From NCBI GenBank assembly GCA_020025515.1, contig JAHHRZ010000019.1:1-44737 (forward strand): a stretch of DNA of 44,737 bases, in the 5' to 3' direction. Under the pieces are notes generated by a model. That model was not told where the DNA came from. It was given only the letters and a program-made list of their open reading frames with translations, and did no database searches. Numbering within the stretch: position 1 is the first letter of the stretch; each line of letters starts with the position of its first letter. A program made the position numbers and the translations under genes. Below, piece after piece: positions 7,364 through 15,577 of the stretch. Source of the stretch: Oscillospiraceae bacterium (lineage in GTDB: Bacteria; Bacillota; Clostridia; Oscillospirales; Oscillospiraceae).

Positions 7364-9889
7364 ATGAAGCTGATGATTCTGGATGGCAACAGTGTGGTGA
7401 ACCGGGCTTTTTACGGGGTTCGGCCCCTCACCACCCGGGAGGGACTGTATACCAACGCCATCTTTGGTTTTTTGAACATTTTGCAGCGGATGGAGTCCGA
7501 AGAAGCTCCCGATGCTCTGTGTGTGGCCTTTGACCTCCACGGCCCCACCTTTCGCCATTTGCAGTATGAGGGCTATAAGGCCACTCGCCATGGGATGCCG
7601 GAGGAGTTGGCCCAGCAGATGCCCATTCTGAAAGACGTCCTTGCCGCCATGAATATTCCCATTTTCCAGTGTCAGGGCTGGGAGGCAGACGATGTGATCG
7701 GTACCGTGGGAAAGCAGTGCGGAAAAGAAAACTGGGACTGCGTCATTGTCACTGGGGACCGGGACAGCTTGCAGCTGGTGGATGAACATGTCACCGTGAA
7801 GCTGGTCATCACCAAGGGCGGCCAAACCAGCAGCACCAATTATACCCCTCAGGTATTTCAGGAAGAATATGGCTTTGCGCCGCCCATTCTGGTGGACCTC
7901 AAGAGTCTCATGGGAGACAGCTCGGATAATATCCCCGGTGTGGCGGGAATCGGACCCAAGGGTGCAAAGGATCTTCTTTTGAAGTTTGGCACCATGAAGG
8001 GGATCTATGCGCATTTGGAGGATCCCTCCATTCGTCCCAAGATGCGGGAAAAGCTGGAGGCGGGCCGGGAGAGTGCAGAGCTTTCCTATGATTTGGCCAC
8101 CATCCGCTGCGAAGCGCCCATTGAATTCTCCCCGGAGGCCTGCATGAGGCAGGAACCCAACAAAAAGGCCCTGCACGATCTGTTCCTAAAACTGGAATTT
8201 CACAAGCTGATGGACCGGTATCATCTGCGTTCCGTGGAAACGGAGCCGGAGCCGGAAAAGCAGGAGAAACGGCTTCCTCACTGTGATGCCCTGCCTGAGG
8301 TGGGGACTCTGTGCGCCCTTTCTCTGGAGGAGGACGGTACGGTTTGCGTGGCGTGGGAGGGGGGCGTCTGCTCCCAGCTGCCTCTGGAACGCTCGGAGAA
8401 GCTTACGGAGCTTTTGCACGCGGGGACTCCTAAAATCTGCCACGATCTAAAAAGCACCCTGCACAGACTGGACGAGCTGGGTCTTGCGGGAGAGAACTTC
8501 GTCTTTGACACCGCTCTGGCGGCTTACGATCTCAACCCCTCTGTCAATGATTACTCCATTTTGAAGGTGGCAACTGCCTATCTTGCCGCATCTCCTGAGA
8601 CAGGGGAGGAGCGGGCAGAGGCCATCTTCCGGCTCTATCCTGTTTTGAAGGAAAAGCTGGAAGCAGAGGGAATGACGGCGCTGTATCAAACCGTGGAATT
8701 TCCTCTGTGCTCCGTGCTCTATGGCATGGAAAAAGAAGGTGTGGCCATCGATCGGGACACCCTGACCCAGTTCGGCCAGATGCTGGCCCAGCGGATCCAG
8801 GGGCTGGAAGCGGAAATCTACGGCTATGCGGAAGGAACCTTCAACATCAATTCCACCAAGCAATTAGGTGAAGTCCTCTTTGAAAAGCTGGGTCTTCCCC
8901 CTGTGAAGAAGACCAAGACCGGGTATTCCACCAATGCGGAGGTTCTGGAAAAGCTGGCGGACAAGCACCCCATTATTCCGGCCATCATGGAATATCGGAT
9001 GCTGACCAAGCTGAAATCCACCTATGCAGATGGACTTTTAAAGGTGATTCGTCCTGACGGACGGATTCACACCACCTTCCAGAATATGGTCACGGCCACC
9101 GGGCGGCTGTCTTCCACGGAGCCGAATCTGCAAAATATTCCCGTTCGCACCGATTTGGGTGCGGAAATTCGGAAAATGTTTGTGCCCAGAGAAAACTGGG
9201 TGTTCGTGGATGCGGACTACAGCCAGATCGAGCTTCGTGTTTTGGCCCATATAGCGGAAGATCCCCTGATGCAGGAGGCATTCCAGAAGGGTATGGACAT
9301 CCACACGGTGACAGCCAGCCAGGTCTTTGGGGTCAGCCCGGAGGAGGTCACCTCCCTTCAGCGCCGCCACGCCAAGGCGGTCAACTTTGGCATTGTCTAC
9401 GGCATATCGGAGTTCTCTCTGGCGGAGGACATCGGCGTGAGCCGCTGGGAGGCCAAGGACTATATTGACGCCTATTTGTCCCGATACTCCGGAGTCCGGG
9501 CCTATATGCACAGCATTGTGCAGACGGCACGGGAGCAGGGCTATGTCACCACCCTCTACGGACGCCGCCGGTATATTCCTGAAATTAAGAGCAGTAATTT
9601 CAACATTCGTCAGGGCGCAGAGCGGATTGCCCTCAATACCCCCATTCAGGGGACGGCAGCAGACCTCATCAAGCTGGCCATGATCCGGGTCTTTGAGGCC
9701 TTGCAGAAGGCCAAGCTCCGGGCAAAGCTCCTGCTGCAGGTGCATGACGAACTGATTGTGGAATGTCCCCCGGAGGAAGAAGCCCGGGTCCGGGACATTG
9801 TGACCGAGCAGATGGAGCATGTGGCGCAGCTGGCGGTTCCTCTGGTGGCAGAGGCCAAATCCGGCAAGACCTGGTTTGAGGCGAAGTAA
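7364..9889 (+). CDS. polA: DNA polymerase I
   Basis: An 841-residue repair and Okazaki-fragment polymerase. The start at 7364, one base after the cysS stop, gives MKLMILDGNSVVNRAFYG, the normal PolA N-terminus; the ribosome binding site is weak, suggesting coupling to cysS. Residues 1-290 are the 5'-3' exonuclease (GWEADDVIG, VTGDRDSLQLV, GDSSDNIPGVAGIGPKGA). The middle domain has the 3'-5' exonuclease fold but lacks the acidic catalytic set, so proofreading is probably absent, as in many Gram-positives. The polymerase domain has motif A DADYSQIELR, motif B RRHAKAVNFGIVYG and motif C QVHDELIVE. Nothing suggests a separate promoter, so it appears to be co-transcribed with the Cys T-box operon. 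Confidence 0.95.
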   Translation: MKLMILDGNSVVNRAFYGVRPLTTREGLYTNAIFGFLNILQRMESEEAPDALCVAFDLHGPTFRHLQYEGYKATRHGMPEELAQQMPILKDVLAAMNIPIFQCQGWEADDVIGTVGKQCGKENWDCVIVTGDRDSLQLVDEHVTVKLVITKGGQTSSTNYTPQVFQEEYGFAPPILVDLKSLMGDSSDNIPGVAGIGPKGAKDLLLKFGTMKGIYAHLEDPSIRPKMREKLEAGRESAELSYDLATIRCEAPIEFSPEACMRQEPNKKALHDLFLKLEFHKLMDRYHLRSVETEPEPEKQEKRLPHCDALPEVGTLCALSLEEDGTVCVAWEGGVCSQLPLERSEKLTELLHAGTPKICHDLKSTLHRLDELGLAGENFVFDTALAAYDLNPSVNDYSILKVATAYLAASPETGEERAEAIFRLYPVLKEKLEAEGMTALYQTVEFPLCSVLYGMEKEGVAIDRDTLTQFGQMLAQRIQGLEAEIYGYAEGTFNINSTKQLGEVLFEKLGLPPVKKTKTGYSTNAEVLEKLADKHPIIPAIMEYRMLTKLKSTYADGLLKVIRPDGRIHTTFQNMVTATGRLSSTEPNLQNIPVRTDLGAEIRKMFVPRENWVFVDADYSQIELRVLAHIAEDPLMQEAFQKGMDIHTVTASQVFGVSPEEVTSLQRRHAKAVNFGIVYGISEFSLAEDIGVSRWEAKDYIDAYLSRYSGVRAYMHSIVQTAREQGYVTTLYGRRRYIPEIKSSNFNIRQGAERIALNTPIQGTAADLIKLAMIRVFEALQKAKLRAKLLLQVHDELIVECPPEEEARVRDIVTEQMEHVAQLAVPLVAEAKSGKTWFEAK

Positions 9890-10335
9890 TGGAATACAGA
9901 ATTGAAAAAATGACCAGGGATCAGGTGCCTCAGGTGGCAGAACTGGAAAAAATCTGCTTTTCCGATCCCTGGAGTGAAAACAGTGTGGCCTCCGAGCTGG
10001 ACAACCCTCTGAGCCTGTGGCTGGTGGCAGTGCAGGACGGGAAGGTCCTGGGATATGTGGGAAGCCAGTCCGTGCTGGGAGAGGCCGACATGATGAACCT
10101 GGCAGTGGACCCTGCCGCAAGGCGGCTGGGTCTGGGACGGGCCATTGTGGAGGCTCTGGTGGCGGCACTGCGGGACAATGGGGTTCACTGCCTGACCCTG
10201 GAAGTCCGGGCCTCCAATCTACCGGCACGGAAGCTCTATGAGTCTTTGGGCTTTTTGCAGGTAGGTCGCAGACCCAACTATTATCTGGAACCCAAAGAGG
10301 ATGCGTTAATCCTCCGGAAGGAGTGGAAACTTTGA
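9889..10335 (+). CDS. rimI: Ribosomal-protein-alanine N-acetyltransferase
   Basis: A 148-residue GNAT acetyltransferase. In other bacteria RimI acetylates the N-terminus of ribosomal protein S18. Its ATG shares one base with the polA stop (TAATG), so translation is probably coupled. The N-terminal CFSDPWSENSV is typical of RimI. The acetyl-CoA-binding motif A is RRLGLGRAIVEAL, and the later NLPARKLYESLGF is the usual GNAT motif B. A position immediately before tsaD is common for rimI in Firmicutes, where tsaB, rimI and tsaD often cluster; tsaB and tsaE are not seen here. Confidence 0.9.
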   Translation: MEYRIEKMTRDQVPQVAELEKICFSDPWSENSVASELDNPLSLWLVAVQDGKVLGYVGSQSVLGEADMMNLAVDPAARRLGLGRAIVEALVAALRDNGVHCLTLEVRASNLPARKLYESLGFLQVGRRPNYYLEPKEDALILRKEWKL

Positions 10336-11348
10336 TTATTATGTCGGTGGAATCCTCCTGTGACGAGACCGCTGTGGCTCTGGTCCGGGATGGCCGTGAG
10401 ATCCTGACGGACTGCATTTCGTCTCAGGTTGATTTGCATAAGCTTTACGGTGGCGTGGTGCCGGAAATCGCCTCTCGCAAGCACATTGAGGCCATTTACG
10501 GTCTGGCAGATCAGGCTCTGGCACAGGCCGGACTTACCAGAAAGGACATTGATGCCGTGGCGGTGACCTATGCACCGGGCCTGATCGGTGCGGTGCTGGT
10601 GGGGGTAAACTTTGCCAAGGCGGCGTCTCTGGCTCTGGGGGTGCCTCTGATCCCGGTTCACCACATCCGGGGCCACATTGCCGCCAACTATCTGGCCTAT
10701 CCGGAGCTGGAACCTCCGTTTTTGTGTCTGGTGGTGTCCGGCGGGCACACCATGCTGGTGGATGTGAAAGGCTATACCCAAATGGAGATTTTGGGCGGCA
10801 CCCTGGACGATGCGGCGGGGGAGTGCTTTGACAAAGTGGCTCGTGTATTGGATATGCCCTATCCCGGCGGCGCCTCTCTGGATAAGAGAGCCCAGCAGGG
10901 AACGGAAGGACGCTATCCCATGCCCAGAGCGAAGGCTGGGGCCAATCCTCTGGACATGTCCTTTTCCGGGCTGAAAACCGCAGCCATTAACCTGATCCAC
11001 AATGCAAAGCAAAAGGGGGAATCCCTGGTGGTGGAGGACCTTTGCGCGGACTTTTCCGCTGCGGTCTCGGACACGCTGGTACCTCGTGCCATGATGGCTT
11101 TGGAGCAGACAGGTTACAAAAAGCTGGCAGTGGCAGGCGGTGTGGCCGCCAACTCCCGGATTCGCCGTGACATTCTGGCGGAAGCGGAAAAGCGTGGCGT
11201 GTCGGTTTATATGCCCCCTCTGAAGCTCTGCGGCGACAATGGCGCCATGATCGGCGCTCAGGGGTACTACGAATATCTGGCAGGGAATCTGGGGGATATG
11301 AGCCTCAATGCCTATGCCACAAAATCTATTTTAGGTGAAACCCTATAA
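10332..11348 (+). CDS. tsaD: tRNA N6-adenosine threonylcarbamoyltransferase subunit TsaD
   Basis: A 338-residue ASKHA-fold protein that transfers threonylcarbamoyl to A37 of ANN-decoding tRNAs (t6A), with TsaB and TsaE as partners elsewhere. I choose TTG 10332 as start. GGAAGGAG (10315-10322) lies 9 nt upstream and the product then begins MIIMSVESSCDETAVA, matching TsaD N-termini. The alternative GTG 10323 touches the Shine-Dalgarno. The start overlaps the rimI stop (TTGA). Metal-binding HHIRGH and SGGHT, the Asp in GGTLDDAAGECFDKVAR, GLKTAAIN, and VAGGVAANSRIR are all present. It is the last gene before a strong terminator. Confidence 0.94.
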   Translation: MIIMSVESSCDETAVALVRDGREILTDCISSQVDLHKLYGGVVPEIASRKHIEAIYGLADQALAQAGLTRKDIDAVAVTYAPGLIGAVLVGVNFAKAASLALGVPLIPVHHIRGHIAANYLAYPELEPPFLCLVVSGGHTMLVDVKGYTQMEILGGTLDDAAGECFDKVARVLDMPYPGGASLDKRAQQGTEGRYPMPRAKAGANPLDMSFSGLKTAAINLIHNAKQKGESLVVEDLCADFSAAVSDTLVPRAMMALEQTGYKKLAVAGGVAANSRIRRDILAEAEKRGVSVYMPPLKLCGDNGAMIGAQGYYEYLAGNLGDMSLNAYATKSILGETL

Positions 11349-11351
11349 CAG

Positions 11352-11391
11352 CAGGGACATTCTCGGAAAAGATGAGAATGTCCCTGTTTTT
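11352..11391 (+). terminator. Terminator of the cysE-tsaD operon
   Basis: CAGGGACATTCTC (11352-11364) pairs perfectly with GAGAATGTCCCTG (11374-11386), followed by TTTTTC. It begins 4 nt after the tsaD stop and is the first terminator after the T-box. Confidence 0.92.
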
Positions 11392-11900
11392 CACATATGG
11401 ACCCAGACACGGACGGGGAAGAGAGAATTTTGGCTGAGAGAAAATGAGGGAATAAACGGAAAAAAGTCTATCGGTGAAGGACGTATATACAGAGTGAAAG
11501 AGATGGGATGTTACGTAAAATCCTGAAACAAATTATGTAGAAAATGTTAACAAAATGAGGTGAAATAAAGAAAAATACCCGGTTAAGTTATGCACTTTCT
11601 TGTGGACAACCTTGTGGATGAAGTGGACAACTCCCCTGTGAGGCTGTGTATATATTCGTTACGGGACCTGGAAATACAGGGAATATCCATGAAGAGGATC
11701 GAGTCCTGTCGAAAGGTGTCGGCGGTCGGATGAGTTATCCACAGGCGAAAGGGCTTCTCCCAAAAAAGGACACCCCTCTGAAGGATTCCTGAAAAGATGT
11801 CCAAATTGTAAAGGATTCGAGTGGAAACGCATAGAGATTTTGTGAGAAATGCGGGAATCTGCTGTGGCAAACAGCCTCCACTGTCCGCCATAGAAATACA
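11392..11900. other. Intergenic stretch holding DnaA-box-like sites
   Basis: There is no credible gene between the tsaD terminator and the tRNA-Leu terminator. On the minus-strand sense of the box, TGTGGACAA (11601-11609), TGTGGATGA (11613-11621) and AGTGGACAA (11622-11630) form a tight row. A perfect TTATCCACA follows at 11735-11743. This looks like a DnaA-binding cluster away from dnaA, possibly a titration or regulatory site; no AT-rich unwinding element typical of an origin is obvious beside it. Confidence 0.45.
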
Positions 11901-11932
11901 AAAAAATCCCTTGTTCCGAAGAACAAGGGATT
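11901..11932 (-). terminator. Terminator of tRNA-Leu
   Basis: Reading leftwards, ATCCCTTGTTC, loop TTCG, GAACAAGGGAT, then a run of T. It follows directly after the encoded CCA end of the tRNA. Confidence 0.92.
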
Positions 11933-12016
11933 TGGTGCAGGAGAGGAGACTCGAACTCCCACGGCGGTCGCCACACGCACCTCAAACGTGCTTGTCTACC
12001 ATTCCAACACTCCTGC
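11933..12016 (-). tRNA. tRNA-Leu, anticodon GAG
   Basis: On the minus strand the gene starts GCAGGAG and ends CTCCTGC-A-CCA, with CCA encoded. The anticodon stem CACGT/GCGTG encloses the loop TTGAGGT, so the anticodon is GAG (reads CUU and CUC). A long variable arm (GGCGACCGCC) makes it a class II tRNA, as expected for Leu. The T arm has GGGAG TTCGAGT CTCCT. It has its own promoter and terminator. Confidence 0.95.
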
Positions 12017-12035
12017 ATTGCCTGACAGCTCGTTC

Positions 12036-12064
12036 ATTATACCGCTTCCGATGGAATTTGTCAA
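12036..12064 (-). promoter_or_regulatory. Promoter of tRNA-Leu
   Basis: Reading leftwards: TTGACA (12059-12064), a 17-nt spacer and TATAAT (12036-12041), 19 nt before the tRNA 5' end. Both boxes match the sigma-A consensus exactly. Confidence 0.92.
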
Positions 12065-12381
12065 CTGCTTTTTTGAAAATATTTCAAGAAGCTGGAATCG
12101 GCCCCTCCTCAGAGACCTTTGCCCCGGAAAGCAGGGGAAAGATGCTGACGAAAGGGGGGAGGTCAGGGCTTATAGGGCTGAGGGGGGCGGACAGAATGCT
12201 GGACTTGAAATTATCTACCGTCGCAATCAGCCGCCTCTTGTCAGCACCCTTCACAGGCTCCACTGACCAACTTTCTTGTCGGTTACATCCCCTTACCATA
12301 CCTCAACACGTCGGACAAGTAATGAAAGGGGGTCCTTTTGGTCCCTTCTGCTATTTGTTGTATTTAGGTTGTATTAATTGC
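12065..12381. other. Intergenic stretch at the left edge of island 1
   Basis: No recognisable gene. A 71-codon minus-strand frame (12084-12299) lacks a ribosome binding site and resembles nothing I know. Base composition changes here from the GC-rich backbone to the AT-richer kinase genes. Confidence 0.5.
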
Positions 12382-13674
12382 TTACCTTTCGTTTTCCCCT
12401 ATCATAACCGTAATTGTGAATAAATGGCGGTCGCTATCGTAAATCCAGTCAAGATCTCCTTGGTACCTTTTTAAAGTGGTTGTTACACTTTTTAAACCGT
12501 AACCATGTAGTTCTTGATCTTCTTTCGAGGAAATCAAGTGATGTCTTTTGACTTTCGGAGCGATATCACAGCTATTGCTTATAATCAGTATGCTGTAAGT
12601 ATTGCGCTTTGCAGTTTCAAGGGAAACATGTTTCTTCTTGGATTTTTCTGCAGCAGCGATGGCATTGTCCATGAGATTTCCCAAAATCGCAACAAGGTCA
12701 ATATCCTCCAATTCACCTAAATTGCATAATTTGATGTCATAGTCAAAAGACAACCCTTTTATTTCACAGTCCAGAATATATTTATCAATCATGACATCGA
12801 GCAATCGGTTGCCGCTATGGCAGTTGCGGGTATCGTGGCTGAGCTGCTCGGACAGTTTTGTAATATAGCTGCCGAGCGCTGGATCTGTGTTTAAACGGTG
12901 AATGATCGCCAGGTGATTCTTGGCATCGTGAGCATAAATCATGAGCTGTTGATTTTGTCTCTCAAGAATATCATAGTACGATTTTTCACACTGCAATCGG
13001 ATGTGTTCGCTCTTTAAAGTTATGAGTTCACGATCTTTTTCAAGCTGATGCTGATAAGTGATAAATAACAGAACGGTTGCTCCCAATAGAATTAGGCTTG
13101 CAATGCCAAGTAAGTACTGACTCTGGTGATTGACATTTTCCTGTGTGCCGATAAACCAAAAGATGGACAGGCATACTGCGGATGCCGCTGGATATAATAG
13201 CAGGGTTATTGGCAATTTGACAGGAGCACGCTCTTTGTTTGCAATTCTTGACAGCACCAGTGTAACAAGAAAATAAAGAATCTTGCTGATAGGACATTCG
13301 AGAATAAATAGGGCGTAATTATTCAGATGACTTGTTGATGCACTTTTAGTCAAGGCAGAGACAGTAAATATAGATACAAATTCTAATGTTCCGCATAGAA
13401 CGGATAAAACAACGGAGTAAAAAAGAGAAGGAACGAATGTTAAATAAAAGCAGAAGACAGCAAAGATCATATTGGTGGAGGTGAAAACCAGAAGGTTTAT
13501 CCAAACGTTGTTTTTGAAAAAAAGGTTGGCTATAAAACAAATGCTAAAAAGCAGGGTGCCTATCATCAAACAACGTGTTGTTGTTTTTTGCTTTTCCGAA
13601 ACGTTGGCAAAAAACACATAGGAAATCAACATTTCTATAAAGTATACGATACCGGAAATCATGGGATTTAACAT
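12382..13674 (-). CDS. AgrC-like GHKL-domain sensor histidine kinase
   Basis: A membrane sensor kinase of the peptide-sensing AgrC/ComD type (about 430 residues). The first ~190 residues are strongly hydrophobic with several membrane spans and would form the peptide receptor. The cytoplasmic part has YAHDAKNHLAII with the likely phospho-His near residue 250, the N box LGNLMDNAIAAAE, and an HGYGLKSV G-type box. The start is placed at ATG 13674, 8 nt from GAGGAGG (13683-13689). An upstream ATG at 13680 overlaps the regulator stop as ATGA but lies only 2 nt from the Shine-Dalgarno. It is in an operon with the LytTR regulator upstream. The expected signal peptide is unknown because the neighbouring agrB is decayed. 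Confidence 0.85.
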   Translation of the reverse strand: MLNPMISGIVYFIEMLISYVFFANVSEKQKTTTRCLMIGTLLFSICFIANLFFKNNVWINLLVFTSTNMIFAVFCFYLTFVPSLFYSVVLSVLCGTLEFVSIFTVSALTKSASTSHLNNYALFILECPISKILYFLVTLVLSRIANKERAPVKLPITLLLYPAASAVCLSIFWFIGTQENVNHQSQYLLGIASLILLGATVLLFITYQHQLEKDRELITLKSEHIRLQCEKSYYDILERQNQQLMIYAHDAKNHLAIIHRLNTDPALGSYITKLSEQLSHDTRNCHSGNRLLDVMIDKYILDCEIKGLSFDYDIKLCNLGELEDIDLVAILGNLMDNAIAAAEKSKKKHVSLETAKRNTYSILIISNSCDIAPKVKRHHLISSKEDQELHGYGLKSVTTTLKRYQGDLDWIYDSDRHLFTITVMIGENER

Positions 13675-13676
13675 GC

Positions 13677-14375
13677 TCATCGCCTCCTCAGGTATTCAAA
13701 CCAGAATTTATGAAACGAGGATTGCTTTCTCGGTGCGATGGGAATTCGGGTGTCGTCATTCAGATACAGCTCAGAGTAAAAATATTTGGTAATATAATGA
13801 AGATTTACAAGAAAGGAATTGTGAACAGGGTAGAAGAACAGAGGTGGCAACTTTTGACACCATGCATCGATGCTTTCCTTACTGTAATAATTTCCATGGT
13901 CGGTGATAAAAACCGTTTTTCGGTTTTTGCGTGTAATATATTCAATGTCGTCTATCAAAATACGCTGCTGGACCCCATCTTCATATAAAAATACATCTAC
14001 ATACGCACGGTCTATGTATTCCATTGCTCGGTCCAGTCCGGAATACAGCCTGTCAATAGAAAGCGGCTTTTGAAAAAAACGAAAGGCCTGCAAATCCATG
14101 GCATCATCTTGGTATTTTTCAAAGTTAGTAACAAAAAAAAGAGCAAGTTTCCTATTTCGCCCGCGCAATTCTTTAGCAAGCGAGATTCCGTCAATTCCAT
14201 CCATTTGAATATCAAGAAATGCCAAATCAAAAGATTGGGTACTGTTTAGAATTTCCACAGGATTGGTGGTTGCGGTAATTTCGCATTCAATATATCGGTT
14301 GTTCATGTATTCCTGCACATGGACACGAAGCGAATTAAGGGATTCCAATTCATCATCACAAATTACAATTTTCAT
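13677..14375 (-). CDS. LytTR-family response regulator (AgrA/ComE type)
   Basis: A 232-residue response regulator. The receiver domain (1-120) opens with IVICDDE, carries the phospho-acceptor Asp55 in LAFLDIQMDGIDG, and has Lys in RFFQKPL. Residues about 130-230 are a LytTR DNA-binding domain (LIDDIEYITRKNRK, YPVHNSFLVNLHYI). Regulators of this type bind direct repeats upstream of exporter and bacteriocin genes, so the peptide/ABC operon at 15.9-23.5 kb is a reasonable target; no site has been proven here. AGAGG lies 6-10 nt before the start. The stop overlaps the kinase start region, so the two are translationally coupled. Confidence 0.92.
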   Translation of the reverse strand: MKIVICDDELESLNSLRVHVQEYMNNRYIECEITATTNPVEILNSTQSFDLAFLDIQMDGIDGISLAKELRGRNRKLALFFVTNFEKYQDDAMDLQAFRFFQKPLSIDRLYSGLDRAMEYIDRAYVDVFLYEDGVQQRILIDDIEYITRKNRKTVFITDHGNYYSKESIDAWCQKLPPLFFYPVHNSFLVNLHYITKYFYSELYLNDDTRIPIAPRKQSSFHKFWFEYLRRR

Positions 14376-14390
14376 AGAAGCCTCTCATAT

Positions 14391-14426
14391 AAAAAAAGAC
14401 GCACAACGAAATGTAGGTGCAAGTCT
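14391..14426 (-). terminator. Weak terminator between the XRE gene and the response regulator
   Basis: Reading leftwards, AGAC-TT-GCAC pairs with GTGC-GTCT across a 12-nt loop and is followed by seven T. The regulator start codon is only 16 nt beyond it, leaving no room for a new promoter, so it may act as a partial attenuator within the operon. Confidence 0.5.
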
Positions 14427-14477
14427 ATTTTTTGACTGTTTTTGCCAGACCTTCCATTAAGAAGATTTCTGCATGAG

Positions 14478-14801
14478 TTAGATCCCATGAATTTCTTCCA
14501 GATATGTTTCTATAAGTCTGCATACAACCCCTTGCGATTCTTCTGGCAGGCATTGCACCAACGCCGAAATTCTGTCGGTATCTTTGCTGATTTTTCCAAT
14601 TAAATAGTAATCGGGGGTTCCTCCCAGGGTGTTGCAGATATTGAAAATTAGTTGGGTGGTGGGGATATATTTCCCACGTTCTATGCTGGATAGGTGGTTT
14701 TTGGAACACCCGATCTGCTTGGCTAACGCTTCTTGGGTAAGACCAAAAGCTTTTCTATGCTGCATAATTCGGATTCCAATTAGTTTTTTGTTCAGCTCCA
14801 T
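14478..14801 (-). CDS. XRE-family transcriptional regulator
   Basis: A 107-residue DNA-binding protein. Residues 9-64 form a Cro/C1-type HTH (GLTQEALAKQIGCSKNHLSS, IERGKYIPTTQLIFNICNTLG), followed by a short C-terminal helical tail. GGTGA precedes the ATG at suitable spacing. It is the first gene of the minus-strand row XRE-regulator-kinase and is divergent from the agrB remnant and peptide region. It therefore probably controls the shared intergenic region 14802-15012; the operator is not identified. Confidence 0.88.
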   Translation of the reverse strand: MELNKKLIGIRIMQHRKAFGLTQEALAKQIGCSKNHLSSIERGKYIPTTQLIFNICNTLGGTPDYYLIGKISKDTDRISALVQCLPEESQGVVCRLIETYLEEIHGI

Positions 14802-15012
14802 TTGCTATCACCACTTTTTATTATACTCACACATGTCAAACGAATATGTAACATAATGAAAAATCTAAATAATTGATTACTTGTCTGTTATATAGTTATT
14901 TCTTGCAATTAGGCATGATTTCATTGCGTTTTTGTGTAAGGGGTTGAATTATGTGTTGTGTATGATAATATAACAAAAAACGGTGTGAAAAACAATATAA
15001 ATTTATAGAACT

Positions 15013-15577
15013 TTGCTGACAAAAATTGTGAAGGCCACTGCGGAAAAGCACGCCGTATATAATTGAGGAAGAGAATAGATATAGATATGGCTTTTTTGTA
15101 TCGCTCTTATATCTCTTCTGCTTGCTTATTACTGCGCTATTTGGATACTTTTTCGGTATTTTATGGGAAAGCTTATTGTTACATCTATTTTTTGCTTATC
15201 CGCCGTTGTGCGGGAGGGGCCTATGCAAAAAAGTACATGTACAATGATAACGATTTTGGCGATATTTTTGTCTGTGTTGGTACTGAATATTCTTGTAATG
15301 CTTTTAAACTTATCTATTTCTGCGATTTTGCTAGTGACAGGTGTTATGCATCTTTGTATTGAGTCTACTAGAAAGCAATGAAAAGCCGTTAGGTAAGGTG
15401 GGGAATTAACAGAACAAATATCTTTCACGATGTATTTCAGCTGCGGTTACAATCATTGCGATAGGTTGGTACAATATATTGCATGTAGTTGCTGTGTGCA
15501 TGAGTTTAGAAGGAATGCTACTCTTCATTGGGTCATTAAGCAAACTGGCAATAAGTAAAACTAAGAACCTAACATAG
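15013..15577 (+). pseudogene. agrB: Decayed agrB (peptide-processing membrane protease)
   Basis: Joining frames recovers an AgrB-like protein. The pieces are KIVKATAEKH (15019-15066), EEENRYRYGFFVSLLYLF to FGILWESLLLHLFFAYP (from 15059), RRCAGGAYAK (from 15201), and STCTMITILAIFLSVLVLN to CIESTRK (from 15235). The last is NEKPLGKVGN, a TAA at 15407-15409, then KYLSRCISAAVTIIAIGW to LAISKTKNLT, stopping at 15577. At least four frameshifts and one stop interrupt it; one lies at a run of six A near 15227. In active AgrB a His in GGxHA and a nearby Cys cut the AgrD precursor. Here the His position reads Tyr and the Cys spacing is shortened. The gene is divergent from the XRE regulator and has no clear ribosome binding site. 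Confidence 0.75.

Noticed and set aside
11335..11526. 63-codon ORF overlapping the tsaD end
   Set aside because: It runs through the terminator hairpin and has no recognisable content.
11933..12381. tRNA-Leu as the integration site of island 1
   Set aside because: The island lies on the 5' side of the tRNA, beyond its promoter, not at the 3' end where integrases act; no integrase or repeated tRNA end is seen.
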